Assembly (NCBI RefSeq): GCF_000018405.1
Contig: NC_009943.1
Span: forward strand, 3,351,001-3,415,000
Length of the DNA: 64,000 nucleotides
From: Desulfosudis oleivorans Hxd3
GTDB taxonomy: Bacteria; Desulfobacterota; Desulfobacteria; Desulfobacterales; Desulfosudaceae
Direction of reading: 5' to 3'
The number at the start of each line of letters is the position of its first letter. Position 1 is the stretch's first letter. The notes under the pieces are model-generated. The model searched no databases. It saw only the letters and a list, made by a program, of their open reading frames with translations, and was not told the origin of the DNA. Below are positions 1-8,735 of this stretch, piece after piece. A program made the position numbers and the translations under genes.

Positions 1-132
1 ACGAAGCAATCCTGGTCATCCTTGTGTCATTGCGAGCCGCAGGCAAAGCAATCTTGACCGCACTGTGCGTCATTGCCGGACTTGATCCGGCAATCCAGTG
101 TAAAATTGATTAAAATACCTTCCCGCTTTTCA

Positions 133-340
133 GTGTACTTTTCTTGGCGGCAAGAAAAGTACCAAAAGAACCGCGCCCCGCAGCTTGGCCTCTGGCTTGC
201 CACGCCACAGGCGTGGCTGCCCTCGCGCGAACGCTTTTTTCGGCGCGAAAATGAACTCGCCCGCCTTCGGCGGTGCTCAAACAGCATTTTCGCTTTCTCC
301 GAAAAAAGCGCCCCCGCTCGGCTGCGCTGCAACGGGCGAA
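133..340 (+). repeat. Structured intergenic repeat, family A copy 1
   Basis: A ~208-bp element that recurs at 2431-2616 (inverted) and 4071-4257. It opens with a perfect hairpin (ACTTTTCTTG at 137-146 with CAAGAAAAGT at 151-160). It continues with a nested stem: CGCTTTTTTCGG at 232-243 pairs with 299-310, and inside it GCGAAAATG at 245-253 pairs with CATTTTCGC at 285-293. It ends in a conserved CTCGGCTGCGCTGCAA block. Reading frames through it encode Arg/Ser-rich peptides with no family resemblance and shift between copies, so I treat it as non-coding. The rest of bases 1-496 holds no gene I can support. Confidence 0.8.
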
Positions 341-496
341 AACAATCGCCGGCACTGTCCTATCCTTGCATGCGCCATCCCCTCATTGTTTTTCTGTTGA
401 CACTTCAGTGGGATAACTTTTAGTATCCGAAAGGCTTGGGGAAAACTAGCATTTTACATCACGCCGTATAATCACTGTTAGGCTTATAAAAAGAGC

Positions 497-1012
497 ATGC
501 AAGGACTACTTCCATTTTTTATATTTATGTATGCGGTCATATTTACTTCCATCTTAATTCATGAGATTGGACATGTCATAGGTGCGCTGGCCGTGAATCT
601 TCACATTGATGAAGTTAAAGTGGGTTTTATTGGCTTTCGAAAGAGAAGAGGAAAATTCCGATTACATTTTTATAAGAATGCTTTCTCTGGTCATGTTAAA
701 CGAATTGAACCAGACAATACGATTCCTCTTAAAAAAGAGTTTATCTTTTCAGTTTCAGGAATATCTGCCAATTTAATATTTGGCGCTTTATTGCTTTCTG
801 CATACCATTATCGTAATAACAATGACTTGCGTGAACTACTGATGATCTTTGGTGCTGTCTCTATCTTTATAGGGGTTATTAACTTGATCCCATTTAAATT
901 AAAACGCTTGAATTTAATTTCAGATGGCTTACGTTTGATTGTCGTTTTAGCTCGTTGGTTGACCGGAGTGGACCAGCCTAACAAGGCAGCTCAAAAAGAC
1001 AACCAGGGCTAG
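497..1012 (+). CDS. Putative M50 (site-2 protease-like) zinc metallopeptidase
   Basis: A 171-residue membrane protein. The first membrane segment contains HEIGH (His22, Glu23, His26), the zinc-binding and catalytic motif of site-2 proteases. Near the C-terminus an NLIPF stretch is followed by SDGLRL (Asp143), matching the second M50 motif in which an Asp supplies the third zinc ligand. About four hydrophobic segments are visible, and there is no PDZ domain. It is shorter than RseP-type enzymes, so it may be a minimal M50 protein or an immunity-like peptidase. The gene is clearly richer in A and T than the surrounding DNA and stands alone, which suggests transfer. Its substrate cannot be inferred. 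Confidence 0.65.
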   Translation: MQGLLPFFIFMYAVIFTSILIHEIGHVIGALAVNLHIDEVKVGFIGFRKRRGKFRLHFYKNAFSGHVKRIEPDNTIPLKKEFIFSVSGISANLIFGALLLSAYHYRNNNDLRELLMIFGAVSIFIGVINLIPFKLKRLNLISDGLRLIVVLARWLTGVDQPNKAAQKDNQG

Positions 1013-1171
1013 GGGGGTTTTGAACATTCGGGGAAAATTGATCCTGGAGCTTCCCCCCTGCCCGGCCTGACTGCCATCGACAAAATCCTGGATCGGATTT
1101 TGAAGAGTTGACGTTCCTCCAAAAATGTCATTGAGACGCTTTCCTTCCTGCAGGAAGTGTCCAGAAAGATT

Positions 1172-1675
1172 CTAACTTTTAGATATAAAATGAAAGGTTA
1201 TCTGTTTTTCCTCTTGACCGAGGTCTAATAAAAGGTCAAATTTTTGCCTGGGCTGATAGTTTAATATTTTTGCTTTTGAGGTCTTGTCTTTTTGAGATCG
1301 CTCTTTTTCAATATTTTTCTTTAATATATTAATGAGCTCTATGTCTCCATTGTAATTGAAATAATTTTTATCGATTGTTTCTTCAATAAGATAAACGCCA
1401 TCAATTCTCCACCGTGATGTATCTTCAAAATCAACCGTCGCTTTTCGGTCTCCCACTTTAAAAACTTCCTGGCCACTATAAACAACCGCTCCATCCTTTT
1501 TATAGTGGGCCCGAAGACTGATCTGAACAGACACCTCCGAGTCGCCAAAAACAGGGCTGGAGTCCCAAATCCCCAGAAAGTCTTCTGTGGTGTAAGCTGC
1601 CTGTTTACAAGAAAGTAACACCACCGTGATGAGAAACAGGCTACCCCAAAAAACAGTGTGTTTGTTTTTTTGCAT
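1172..1675 (-). CDS. Hypothetical lipoprotein
   Basis: A 167-residue protein of no family I recognise. The N-terminus is a lipoprotein signal: a KNK basic start, a hydrophobic run and a lipobox VLLSC at about residues 19-23, so it should be anchored by its Cys to the envelope. The mature part is polar and mostly beta-like in composition, with a lysine-rich region around residues 118-140. It is AT-rich like its neighbours and points away from the M50 gene. The start is ATG at 1675. The gene is supported mainly by the intact lipoprotein signal and frame length. Confidence 0.6.
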   Translation of the reverse strand: MQKNKHTVFWGSLFLITVVLLSCKQAAYTTEDFLGIWDSSPVFGDSEVSVQISLRAHYKKDGAVVYSGQEVFKVGDRKATVDFEDTSRWRIDGVYLIEETIDKNYFNYNGDIELINILKKNIEKERSQKDKTSKAKILNYQPRQKFDLLLDLGQEEKQITFHFISKS

Positions 1676-1765
1676 AATAGTTCTTTAACTTTGATCAAGT
1701 ATACCGGCGGGGCTTTTCGGCGAGTGAAACGAGTCGGTCAACAGCCCCATGTTATAAAATTTTTA

Positions 1766-2104
1766 TTATTGCAGCTGGTTTTTCAGAAACCACTGGGCCT
1801 TTCCATTCCGCAAAAAATATTCTAAAGCTTCCAAGTAAATAAAAAACAAAACTAAATCCAATGTCATAAAGAGATAATTAATTTTCAAGACTTCAGATGG
1901 ATTTATTAGAGATAAAAATAACCTTATGAATAGTGACCCCAAAATAATCGCAAGGAACCCCAAAATAAATTTAAAGGGATTAAGAGGCCTTTTTTTCAAT
2001 CCATATTTGGGATCCATTTTTCGTCTGATAAAAGTATATGCATAATAAACTAGCGAAACTACGATGATTGATGGTAACAAGCAGTTCTGGTTCATTTCAT
2101 TCAC
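1766..2104 (-). CDS. Small hypothetical membrane protein
   Basis: A 112-residue protein with three or four hydrophobic segments (near residues 8-25, 46-68 and 75-96) and a basic loop, KKRPLNPFK, between the first two. I recognise no family. The frame begins with GTG at 2104; an in-frame ATG at 2095 is an equally likely start, and neither has a strong ribosome binding site. It lies 90 bases upstream of the lipoprotein gene on the same strand, so the two may be co-transcribed. Like them it is AT-rich compared with the chromosome around it. Confidence 0.45.
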   Translation of the reverse strand: MNEMNQNCLLPSIIVVSLVYYAYTFIRRKMDPKYGLKKRPLNPFKFILGFLAIILGSLFIRLFLSLINPSEVLKINYLFMTLDLVLFFIYLEALEYFLRNGKAQWFLKNQLQ

Positions 2105-2265
2105 TTTTTATAACTATAGATTGTCTGCCGTGACGTAAACCGTCCATTTCCCCCATTGTTCTTGGATACTAGAATTTACCTCATTGAAATGTCAACGAAA
2201 AAGCGGGCTGTTGATTCTGCGTTATGGCGCAAGAGCTACGTGGGGGACCAAGCGGATGGGTGCTC

Positions 2266-2336
2266 TGTTTGTAGTGTGCCCGTAAGGGCATTGGAAATGA
2301 CCGGCTGCAAAACGCCTGACGGCGTCACTACAAACA
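2266..2336. repeat. Palindromic intergenic repeat, family B copy 1
   Basis: A 71-bp element bounded by perfect 11-bp inverted termini (TGTTTGTAGTG and CACTACAAACA). Inside are two short stem-loops: GCCC-GTAA-GGGC and CGCC-TGAC-GGCG. Related copies lie at 28573-28645 and 35223-35280. It has no coding capacity and resembles a MITE or REP-type element. Gap 2105-2789 otherwise holds repeat family A copy 2 and a hexamer tract, and no gene I can support. Confidence 0.75.
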
Positions 2337-2430
2337 AGAAGAGGAAAAAAGTTTTTTCTTTGCAAGTGTGTAAAACCTGAAATCTCTCCCAGCAGTTTAC
2401 GGAACAACCGGACATCAACGAACCAACCCC

Positions 2431-2616
2431 GCCCATTGCAGCGCAGCCGAGCGCGAACGGTTTTTTCGGAAGAAGCGAAAATGCTGTTTGAGCACCGCCG
2501 AAGGCGGGCGAGTTCATTTTCGCGCCGAAAAAAGCGTTTGCGCGAGGGGAGCCGAAGGCCAAGCTGCACGGGCGCGGTTCTTTTGGTACTTTTCTTGCCG
2601 CCAAGAAAAGTACACG
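2431..2616 (-). repeat. Structured intergenic repeat, family A copy 2 (inverted)
   Basis: This is the reverse-oriented copy of the element at 133-340. It contains the ACTTTTCTTG/CAAGAAAAGT hairpin (near 2589-2612), the GCGAAAATG/CATTTTCGC inner stem and the outer stem. The outer stem has one arm of the copy 1 type (CGC) and one of the copy 3 type (CCG), which leaves one mismatch. With copy 1 it brackets the AT-rich patch in inverted orientation. Confidence 0.8.
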
Positions 2617-2740
2617 GATAAGCAGGGGGAGGAAAAAAGAGTTTAGCGGAAGAGATTGCTTCGTCGCTGGCGCTCCTCGCAATGACGCACTGTGCGGCGG
2701 CTGGCAAAAAGGCTTGACCGGCAGGCGATCAGCCGGTGTC

Positions 2741-2775
2741 GATACCGATCCCGATAGCGATAGCGATTTGGATGG
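2741..2775. repeat. Imperfect GATACC/GATAGC hexamer tract
   Basis: Consecutive six-base units GATACC, GATCCC, GATAGC, GATAGC, GATTTG just downstream of the dapL stop. Similar tracts occur near 26410 and 35424. The six-base period does not encode a protein here. Confidence 0.55.
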
Positions 2776-2789
2776 GGAGGGGAAGGCGG

Positions 2790-4019
2790 TTACGCCTTCC
2801 CAAAAACCTCTGCCATGCGCTTCATGGCCGCATCCACATTGGCGTAGCTGTTAAATGCCGACAGGCGGATATACTGTGCGCCGCACTTTCCAAATCCCCC
2901 GCCCGGGGTACACACCACCCCGGCCTTTGTCAGCAGGGTATCAAAAAACGCCCAGGAATCGGTTTTCGTGTCCACCCAGATATAGGGCGAATGGTCCCCG
3001 CCCACGTAGGAAAAGCCCATGCCGGCCATGGCCGCGGTAATTCTGTCGGCATTGGCCATGTAGGTGCGAATCATCTCTTTTGCCTGGGCCTTGCCCTCGG
3101 GGCTGTAAACGGCTTCAGCGGCCCGCTGCACCGGGTAGGAGACGCCGTTGAACTTGGTGCAGTGACGCCGGTTCCACAATGCGTGCAGTGCGTGGGCCTT
3201 GCCGCTGGTGTCGTAGGCCATGCACTCTTTTGGCACCACGGAAAAGGCGCACCGGGTGCCGGTGAACCCGGCGGTTTTGGAAAAGCTGCGAAACTCCACC
3301 GCCACCTTGCGGGCGCCCGGAATCTCATAAATCGTCTTAGGAATGGACGGGTCACGGATAAAGGCCTCGTAGGCGGCGTCAAAAAGGATCAGGGCCTTTG
3401 CATCCAGAGCCCAGTCCACCCATGCCTGAAGGTATTCCTTTGTGGCCACGGCGCCGGTGGGGTTGTTGGGAAAGCAGAGGTAGACCAGGTCTGCCGGCTC
3501 TTTGGGAATGGCCGGCAGAAAACTGTTTTGCGCGGTGCACTCCATGTAAACGATGTTGCCGTAACGGCCGTTTTCAAAGGCCCCGGTGCGGCCGGCCATG
3601 ACATTGGTGTCCAGGTAGACCGGGTAGACCGGGTCGGGAATGGCGACCCGAATGTCTGTGGCAAACAGCTCCTGAAAATTGCCGGTGTCGCACTTGGCCC
3701 CGTCGCTGATAAACACCTCGTCGGGTTGAATGTCGGCACCCCGGGCCTGGTAATCGTTGGCCGCGACGGCTTCCCTCAAAAACGCGTATCCCTGCTCCGG
3801 CCCGTACCCGCGAAAAGAGGATGCCGTACCCATTTCATCCACGGCTTTATGAAAGGCGTCCAGGCAGGCCGGACACAGGGGCTGCGTGGCGTCGCCGATG
3901 CCCAGCTTGATGATGGACTGGTCGGGATGGGTTGCCTGGTGGGCGTTTACCCGTTTGGCGATTTCTGAAAACAGGTAGGAGGACTGGAGTTTTAAAAAGT
4001 GTTCGTTGATCTTGATCAT
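2790..4019 (-). CDS. dapL: LL-diaminopimelate aminotransferase
   Basis: A 409-residue PLP-dependent class I/II aminotransferase that converts tetrahydrodipicolinate directly to LL-diaminopimelate, with glutamate as donor, in the lysine and peptidoglycan pathway. The pattern is that of DapL: GIGD at 40-43 near the N-terminus, the FPNNPTG substrate/PLP loop at 183-189, and the PLP Schiff-base lysine (Lys248) within SFSKTAGFTGTRC. Length is normal for DapL. The start ATG at 4019 follows a GAGGATGTC ribosome binding site. It is a single gene flanked by repeats, and the adjacent murE (meso-DAP type) uses the downstream product. DapL is common in Desulfobacterota, which fits the proposed origin. 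Confidence 0.93.
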   Translation of the reverse strand: MIKINEHFLKLQSSYLFSEIAKRVNAHQATHPDQSIIKLGIGDATQPLCPACLDAFHKAVDEMGTASSFRGYGPEQGYAFLREAVAANDYQARGADIQPDEVFISDGAKCDTGNFQELFATDIRVAIPDPVYPVYLDTNVMAGRTGAFENGRYGNIVYMECTAQNSFLPAIPKEPADLVYLCFPNNPTGAVATKEYLQAWVDWALDAKALILFDAAYEAFIRDPSIPKTIYEIPGARKVAVEFRSFSKTAGFTGTRCAFSVVPKECMAYDTSGKAHALHALWNRRHCTKFNGVSYPVQRAAEAVYSPEGKAQAKEMIRTYMANADRITAAMAGMGFSYVGGDHSPYIWVDTKTDSWAFFDTLLTKAGVVCTPGGGFGKCGAQYIRLSAFNSYANVDAAMKRMAEVFGKA

Positions 4020-4070
4020 GACATCCTCTTTTCAATATGATTTTACAAAAATGGTCTCCTTATTTATCCA

Positions 4071-4257
4071 TGTACTTTTCTTTGGCGCAAAGAAAAGTAC
4101 CAAAAGAAACATGCCCGTGCAGCTTGGCCTTCGGCTCCCCTCGCGCAAACGGTTTTTTCGGCGCGGGCAGGAACTCGCCCGCTTCGCGGTGCTCAAACAA
4201 CCTGCCCGCTTTCTCCCGAAAAAACCGTCTCCGCTCGGCTGCGCTGCAATGGGCGAA
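4071..4257 (+). repeat. Structured intergenic repeat, family A copy 3
   Basis: The third copy, in the same orientation as copy 1. Its first hairpin has a changed base pair (ACTTTTCTTTG with CAAAGAAAAGT). The outer stem is CGGTTTTTTCGG (4150-4161) with 4216-4227, and the inner stem is GCGGGCAGG (4163-4171) with CCTGCCCGC (4201-4209). These arms differ from copy 1 but remain fully paired. It occupies most of the 430-base gap between dapL and the next gene. Confidence 0.8.
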
Positions 4258-4449
4258 TCAAACCGTTACAGCCCGATTACCGCTACCCTGTCCAGGCAAA
4301 CACCAGTACAAACAACAACACGATTTAAAATAGTAATAACCGCGCATTATTCAGTTACAGCCGGGAAAGCCCTTTCCATCAGCCCCCGTTTATATTAGAA
4401 TGCGTCATTCATGTCAATCGGCGCTTTGTGGTGCAGGAACGGGGATTTC

Positions 4450-5121
4450 ATGGCGTTGTCACGCACTAAAAAACTGGTTTTACTTGCCATAGCAGTGCTG
4501 CTGCTGGCGGCTTTCGGGTACCTGGTCTGGCGGTACGTTCCCGTAAGAGACCTGGTGGCCCTTGTCAATGAAGAGATACCGCCCTGGCTGTTTGTCTGCC
4601 TCATGGCCCTGCTGCCCCTGGTCGGGGCTCCCATCAGCCTGTTCTATGCCCTTGCCGGTATTGTCTTTCCCATGGGGATGGGCGTCCTGGTCACGGCCCT
4701 TGTTATTCCGTTTCACCTGGCCGGCTTTTTTTTACTGGCCCGGGCCGTGAAAACCCCCATTGAAAGGATACTGGCCCGGCGGGGCCACAGGCCCCCGGCA
4801 ATTCCGGCCCACCGACGGGCCAGCTTCTGCCTGATCATGAACATGCTGCCCATTCCCTATGTGGTAAAAAACTACCTGCAACCCCTGGCCGGCATTCGGT
4901 TTCCCCTTTTCTTCTGGGTCTCCTGGCCGGTGCAGCTGGTCCTGGCCCTGCCCATGGTGCTGATCGGCAGCGCGGCCACGGACATGGACCCCGTGCTGCT
5001 GAGCATTGCAGTGGTGCTGTTTGCCGGAATGTATGCCGTGGTGCGGCGCATTGAAAAACGGTACGCCGGCGCTATTCCGGCGCAGGATGACGGGGAGGAA
5101 CCGTCCGATACGGCCTTGTGA
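4450..5121 (+). CDS. VTT-domain (TVP38/TMEM64, DedA-like) membrane protein
   Basis: A 223-residue integral membrane protein with about five hydrophobic segments. The core, with PLVGAPISLFYALAGIVF and later an FCLIMNMLPIPYVVKNYL stretch, has the layout of the VTT/SNARE-associated family, whose members are linked to lipid scrambling or undecaprenyl-phosphate recycling. I chose the ATG at 4450 because it has a purine-rich AGGAACGGGG upstream; a frame start at 4411 would add 13 unlikely residues. The C-terminus is short, acidic and cytoplasmic. The gap that follows (5122-5392) contains no gene or repeat I can identify. The family assignment is moderate and the specific role is unknown. Confidence 0.6.
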   Translation: MALSRTKKLVLLAIAVLLLAAFGYLVWRYVPVRDLVALVNEEIPPWLFVCLMALLPLVGAPISLFYALAGIVFPMGMGVLVTALVIPFHLAGFFLLARAVKTPIERILARRGHRPPAIPAHRRASFCLIMNMLPIPYVVKNYLQPLAGIRFPLFFWVSWPVQLVLALPMVLIGSAATDMDPVLLSIAVVLFAGMYAVVRRIEKRYAGAIPAQDDGEEPSDTAL

Positions 5122-5392
5122 GAATCAGTCAAAAGGCTTTACGATTTAGGCGTGTCAAACGATTCGGGAAGGAAAACGGGGAACCATAACCATCTGAATC
5201 AAAATCCGAAACTCTTTCCCAGCAAAAACGCATAACACCGACGCAGCCCGAACGGGCTACGGCGGCACAACTCACCTGCATCCGCCTTCAGCGGCTTTGC
5301 ACGCAATCCCGGCATTTACGCACTGACCGACCCGACAGCACCGTCAACACACCGGAAAGCACAAAGCCGCCTTCAACGAATGGGCGCGGACC

Positions 5393-6568
5393 TCAGTCGG
5401 CCTTCTTGCGCAGAAAGGTCGGAATGTCCAGGTCATCGTCACTGTAGATGATGCCCTTGTAGCCCCGGTAAGAGGACCCCGGTGAATCACCGGACACCTC
5501 CTGCACCCGCCGGAAGGTGGGTGTTTCCAGGCTCGACACCGACACCTTCTCCAGATCGGCGGGGGTGATGTCCCGTACCCGGCCCCGTTTGATGTCCACC
5601 ACCGTATCCTTTTCCTGGCCGATGCCCGTGGCGATCACGGTGATGCGCATCTCGTCGCCCAGGGACTCGTCGATGGTCTGGCCCCAGATGATCTCGGTGT
5701 CGTCACCCACTTCCTGGTGAATGCGATCCGACGCCTCGGTCATCTCCTCAAAGGTCATATCGCTGGTGCTGGTGATGTTGATCAGCACGCCCTTGGCGCC
5801 GGAAATGGAAAAATCTTCCAGCAGCGGATGGGCGATGGCCCGTTCCGCGGCATCCACGGCCCGGTTCTCGCCATGGGCCACGCCGATGCCCATGAGGGCC
5901 ATACCGGCCTTGGACATGATGGTCTTGACGTCGGCAAAGTCCAGGTTCACCAGGCCGGGCACCATGATCAGGTCGGAAATACCCCGCACCGAGTGATGGA
6001 GCACCTCGTCGGCTTTGCGGAACATGTCCACCATACGGGCGCTCTTGGAGGCAATGGCCCGCAGCCGGTCATTGGGAATGGTGATCACCGTGTCGGCCAG
6101 GTCTTTGAGCGCGGCAATGCCTTCTTCCGCCTGCCGGGCCCGCTTCTTTCCCTCAAAAGAGAAAGGCTTGGTGACCACGGCCACAGTAAGGATGCCCAGC
6201 TCCTTGCAGATCTCGGCCACCACCGGAGACGCCCCGGTGCCGGTGCCGCCGCCGCATCCCTCGGTGATAAAGACCATGTGGGCCCCCTCCACCGCGGACC
6301 GGATGGCGTCGGCATTCTCCATGGCCGCCTCTTTGCCGATTTCCGGGTTGGCACCGGCCCCCAGCCCCTGGGTCACCTCGACCCCGATCTGAATTTTGAT
6401 CGTGGCCTTTGACATCTCCAGCGCCTGAGCGTCAGTGTTGGCAACAATGAACTCCACGCCCTTGAGATCGGCGTCGATCATGTTGTTAATGGCGTTGCCG
6501 CCGGCGCCGCCCACACCGATTACCTTGATTTTTGCCCTTTTTTCGCTCTCAACAAATGAGAAAGCCAT
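5393..6568 (-). CDS. ftsZ: Cell division GTPase FtsZ
   Basis: The tubulin-like GTPase that polymerises into the Z ring. It carries the N-terminal [13 protein letters not shown] loop, the tubulin signature GGGTGTG, and the C-terminal conserved peptide DIPTFLRKK that binds FtsA and other partners. The predicted protein has 391 residues, a usual length. The start is the ATG at 6568, with a GGAGG site 8 bases upstream; a longer frame to 6655 has no ribosome binding site and adds atypical sequence. It is the last gene of the dcw operon, 65 bases after ftsA. No obvious terminator is visible in the 271 bases beyond it. Confidence 0.97.
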   Translation of the reverse strand: MAFSFVESEKRAKIKVIGVGGAGGNAINNMIDADLKGVEFIVANTDAQALEMSKATIKIQIGVEVTQGLGAGANPEIGKEAAMENADAIRSAVEGAHMVFITEGCGGGTGTGASPVVAEICKELGILTVAVVTKPFSFEGKKRARQAEEGIAALKDLADTVITIPNDRLRAIASKSARMVDMFRKADEVLHHSVRGISDLIMVPGLVNLDFADVKTIMSKAGMALMGIGVAHGENRAVDAAERAIAHPLLEDFSISGAKGVLINITSTSDMTFEEMTEASDRIHQEVGDDTEIIWGQTIDESLGDEMRITVIATGIGQEKDTVVDIKRGRVRDITPADLEKVSVSSLETPTFRRVQEVSGDSPGSSYRGYKGIIYSDDDLDIPTFLRKKAD

Positions 6569-6633
6569 ACGCCCTCCTTTCACTGGGTCGGTTGGAACCC
6601 CGCGGGTTCCGTTATGGTAATGCTGTTTATAAT

Positions 6634-7857
6634 CTATACAATATCCTTGAACCACCGCCGCATGCGGCCGATGATCCGATTGAAGATGTTGGCGTCCCGA
6701 ATGCGGAACTTGCGATCCCCGTCATTGCGGGCGCCGTAAATCACCAGGCCCACGCCGGTGGCGTACATGGGGTTGTTCACCACGTCCACCAGGCCGGCGA
6801 TGCCGGCCGGCCGCCCCAGGCGGGTAGGCTGGTTGATGATGGATTCGGCCACGTCACAGATCCCTTCCAGCAGGGCCGTGCCGCCGGTGAGCACCACGCC
6901 GGAGGTGATCAGCTCCTCGGCCCCCTTGCTGAATATCTCCCGGTTGACCAGGGTGAATATCTCCTCCACCCGGGGGGTGACAATTTCGCTTAAAATCTGG
7001 CGGGGCAGTTTCTTGGGTTCCCGGCCGCCGGTGCTCTTCACCTCGATCTCGTCGTTGCCGATACCGGCGGCCGTTCCGGAAATGGCATATTTCTTCTTGA
7101 TCTTTTCCGCCTCGGTATGGGGCGTGCGAAGGCCGATGGCAATATCGTTGGTCAGGTTGTTGCCGCCCAGGGCCAGCACAAAGGTGTGCCGGATGTTGCC
7201 GCCGTAAAACACGGCCAGATCGGTGGTGCCGCCGCCCAGGTCGATCAGCGCCGTGCCCAGGCTCTTTTCCTCGTCGGTCAGCACCGCCTCGCCCGAGGCC
7301 AGGGACTCCAGCACGATGTCGCACACGTTCAGCCCGGCCCGGTTGGCGCACTTGACGATGTTGTGGGCCGAGGTCACGGCGCCGGTAACGATGTGAATCT
7401 TCACCTCCAGGCGCACGCCGGTCATGCCCACCGGGTTCTGAATGCCCGGCTCATCGTCCACGATGTACTCCTGGGGCAGCACGTGAATAATCTCCCGGTC
7501 CATGGGAATGGCCACGGCACTGGCCGCGTCAATGACGCGGGATACATCGTTGGCGGTGATCTCCCGGCCCTTGATGGCGATCACACCCCGGCTGTTGAAG
7601 CTGTTGATGTGGCCTCCGGCAATGCCCACGTAGACGTCGGAAATCTCGTACCCGGCCATGAGTTCGGCCTCTTCCACGGCCTTCTTGATGGAGGCCACGG
7701 TGGACTCCATGTTCACCACCACGCCCTTGCGCAGCCCTTCCGAGGGATGGGTGCCGATGCCGATGATGTTAATCTTGTCACCGTCTTTTTCACCGACCAC
7801 GGTGCATATTTTTGTCGTGCCGATATCCAGGCCGACGATTATGTCCTGCTCCCGCAT
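6634..7857 (-). CDS. ftsA: Cell division protein FtsA
   Basis: A 407-residue actin-like ATPase that anchors FtsZ to the membrane. Visible features are the phosphate-1 motif [15 protein letters not shown] near the N-terminus, phosphate-2 [12 protein letters not shown], the adenosine motif [12 protein letters not shown], and the C-terminal amphipathic membrane-targeting helix ending [10 protein letters not shown]. The start ATG at 7857 has an AAGGGGG site; a frame upstream to 7929 lies inside ftsQ and is not needed. Its 5' end overlaps the ftsQ 3' end by 19 bases, consistent with translational coupling. Confidence 0.96.
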   Translation of the reverse strand: MREQDIIVGLDIGTTKICTVVGEKDGDKINIIGIGTHPSEGLRKGVVVNMESTVASIKKAVEEAELMAGYEISDVYVGIAGGHINSFNSRGVIAIKGREITANDVSRVIDAASAVAIPMDREIIHVLPQEYIVDDEPGIQNPVGMTGVRLEVKIHIVTGAVTSAHNIVKCANRAGLNVCDIVLESLASGEAVLTDEEKSLGTALIDLGGGTTDLAVFYGGNIRHTFVLALGGNNLTNDIAIGLRTPHTEAEKIKKKYAISGTAAGIGNDEIEVKSTGGREPKKLPRQILSEIVTPRVEEIFTLVNREIFSKGAEELITSGVVLTGGTALLEGICDVAESIINQPTRLGRPAGIAGLVDVVNNPMYATGVGLVIYGARNDGDRKFRIRDANIFNRIIGRMRRWFKDIV

Positions 7858-8735
7858 GTTGCCCCCTTTTTGGAATGATTGGCGTAGGCGGCCCCGGAAC
7901 CGGGCGCCACCACGATGCGATCCGGCCATTGCAGGCCGATGACCGCCACATGTTCCGGCGACGGCTCTTTACGAAAATGGGCCATTACCCGGTTGAGCCT
8001 GCGAAACTTGTCCACAAAGTCGTCATATCCCAACCTGACTTCATCAACCGTATCAAAGGCGCGCATCGTGACCCCGGTGTCCGGGTCCACGTGAATCGTC
8101 TGAACGCGCATGCCGTAGATAAACTTTTCCACCCGCGTGCCGGTGTCCAGCACCTCCAGGGCGGCCAGAAACGCCCTGCTTGCCGGCCGGCCGTCGGCGT
8201 CGATATCGCTGTAGTCCAGGCCGCAAATCACCGGCAGCGTGTCCGGGTCCGACGGTTCCATGCGCTTGAAGATCACGCCCGCGTCGCTGATAAAAAACCG
8301 GGTGCCCAGGTTCACCACCGCCATGGGAACATGTTCCCGAATGCGAATGGTCAGGGTGCCGGGAAGCTCCCGGTAGAGCTCGGCTTCCGCGATCCAGGGC
8401 TCGACCAGCAGCCGCCGGCGCACAACCGCCAGGTTGACGGCAAGAATGTTGTCCCCCGGCCGCACACCCGAGGCCCGGACCACGTCCTCCCGCGCAAGTA
8501 CCTCGTTTCCCTCCACGCGAATGGTTTGCGTGGTAAAATATTCACAGCCGGTCAGAAACCCGTATCCCGCCGCAAAGATGACACTGACCGCCAGCAGAAC
8601 CGTCACAAGCCCCGCGACCCTTAGCACGCGCACAGCCCCCTGCCGGACCGGCCGGCGGGGCGCGTTTTTCCGGGCCGGTTTCTGCATGGCCTTTACCGAG
8701 GCCGGCCGCTTGAGTATGGGTTTATTGACCGACAA
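7839..8735 (-). CDS. ftsQ: Cell division protein FtsQ/DivIB
   Basis: A 298-residue bitopic divisome protein: a basic, proline-rich cytoplasmic tail (about 1-35), one membrane helix (about 38-60), then a POTRA domain beginning at IRVEGNEVLAREDV and the FtsQ beta domain. It links the early and late divisome through FtsB/FtsL. The start is TTG at 8735, chosen because a GGAGG lies 6 bases upstream. It overlaps murB by 14 bases and ftsA by 19. The order murC-murB-ftsQ-ftsA-ftsZ is standard, but no ddl gene is present between murB and ftsQ. Confidence 0.93.
   Translation of the reverse strand: MSVNKPILKRPASVKAMQKPARKNAPRRPVRQGAVRVLRVAGLVTVLLAVSVIFAAGYGFLTGCEYFTTQTIRVEGNEVLAREDVVRASGVRPGDNILAVNLAVVRRRLLVEPWIAEAELYRELPGTLTIRIREHVPMAVVNLGTRFFISDAGVIFKRMEPSDPDTLPVICGLDYSDIDADGRPASRAFLAALEVLDTGTRVEKFIYGMRVQTIHVDPDTGVTMRAFDTVDEVRLGYDDFVDKFRRLNRVMAHFRKEPSPEHVAVIGLQWPDRIVVAPGSGAAYANHSKKGATCGSRT

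Noticed and set aside
1013-1171. A short frame ending PGLTAIDKILDRILKS, possibly the tail of a lost gene
   Set aside because: Only about 30 codons, no start or upstream part; too short to support.
2156-2707. Open frames through repeat copies (also near 27-423 and 4006-4398)
   Set aside because: Peptides are Arg/Ser/Phe-rich, change frame between copies, and follow the hairpin sequence of the repeat; no start signals.
2741-2775. Possible CRISPR-like short repeats
   Set aside because: The unit is six bases with no spacers; no CRISPR array or cas gene is present in the window.
2736-3968. A 410-codon open frame opposite dapL
   Set aside because: It mirrors the dapL reading frame, is rich in Gly/His/Pro without family features, and dapL has all catalytic motifs. 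Long antisense frames are expected in GC-rich DNA.
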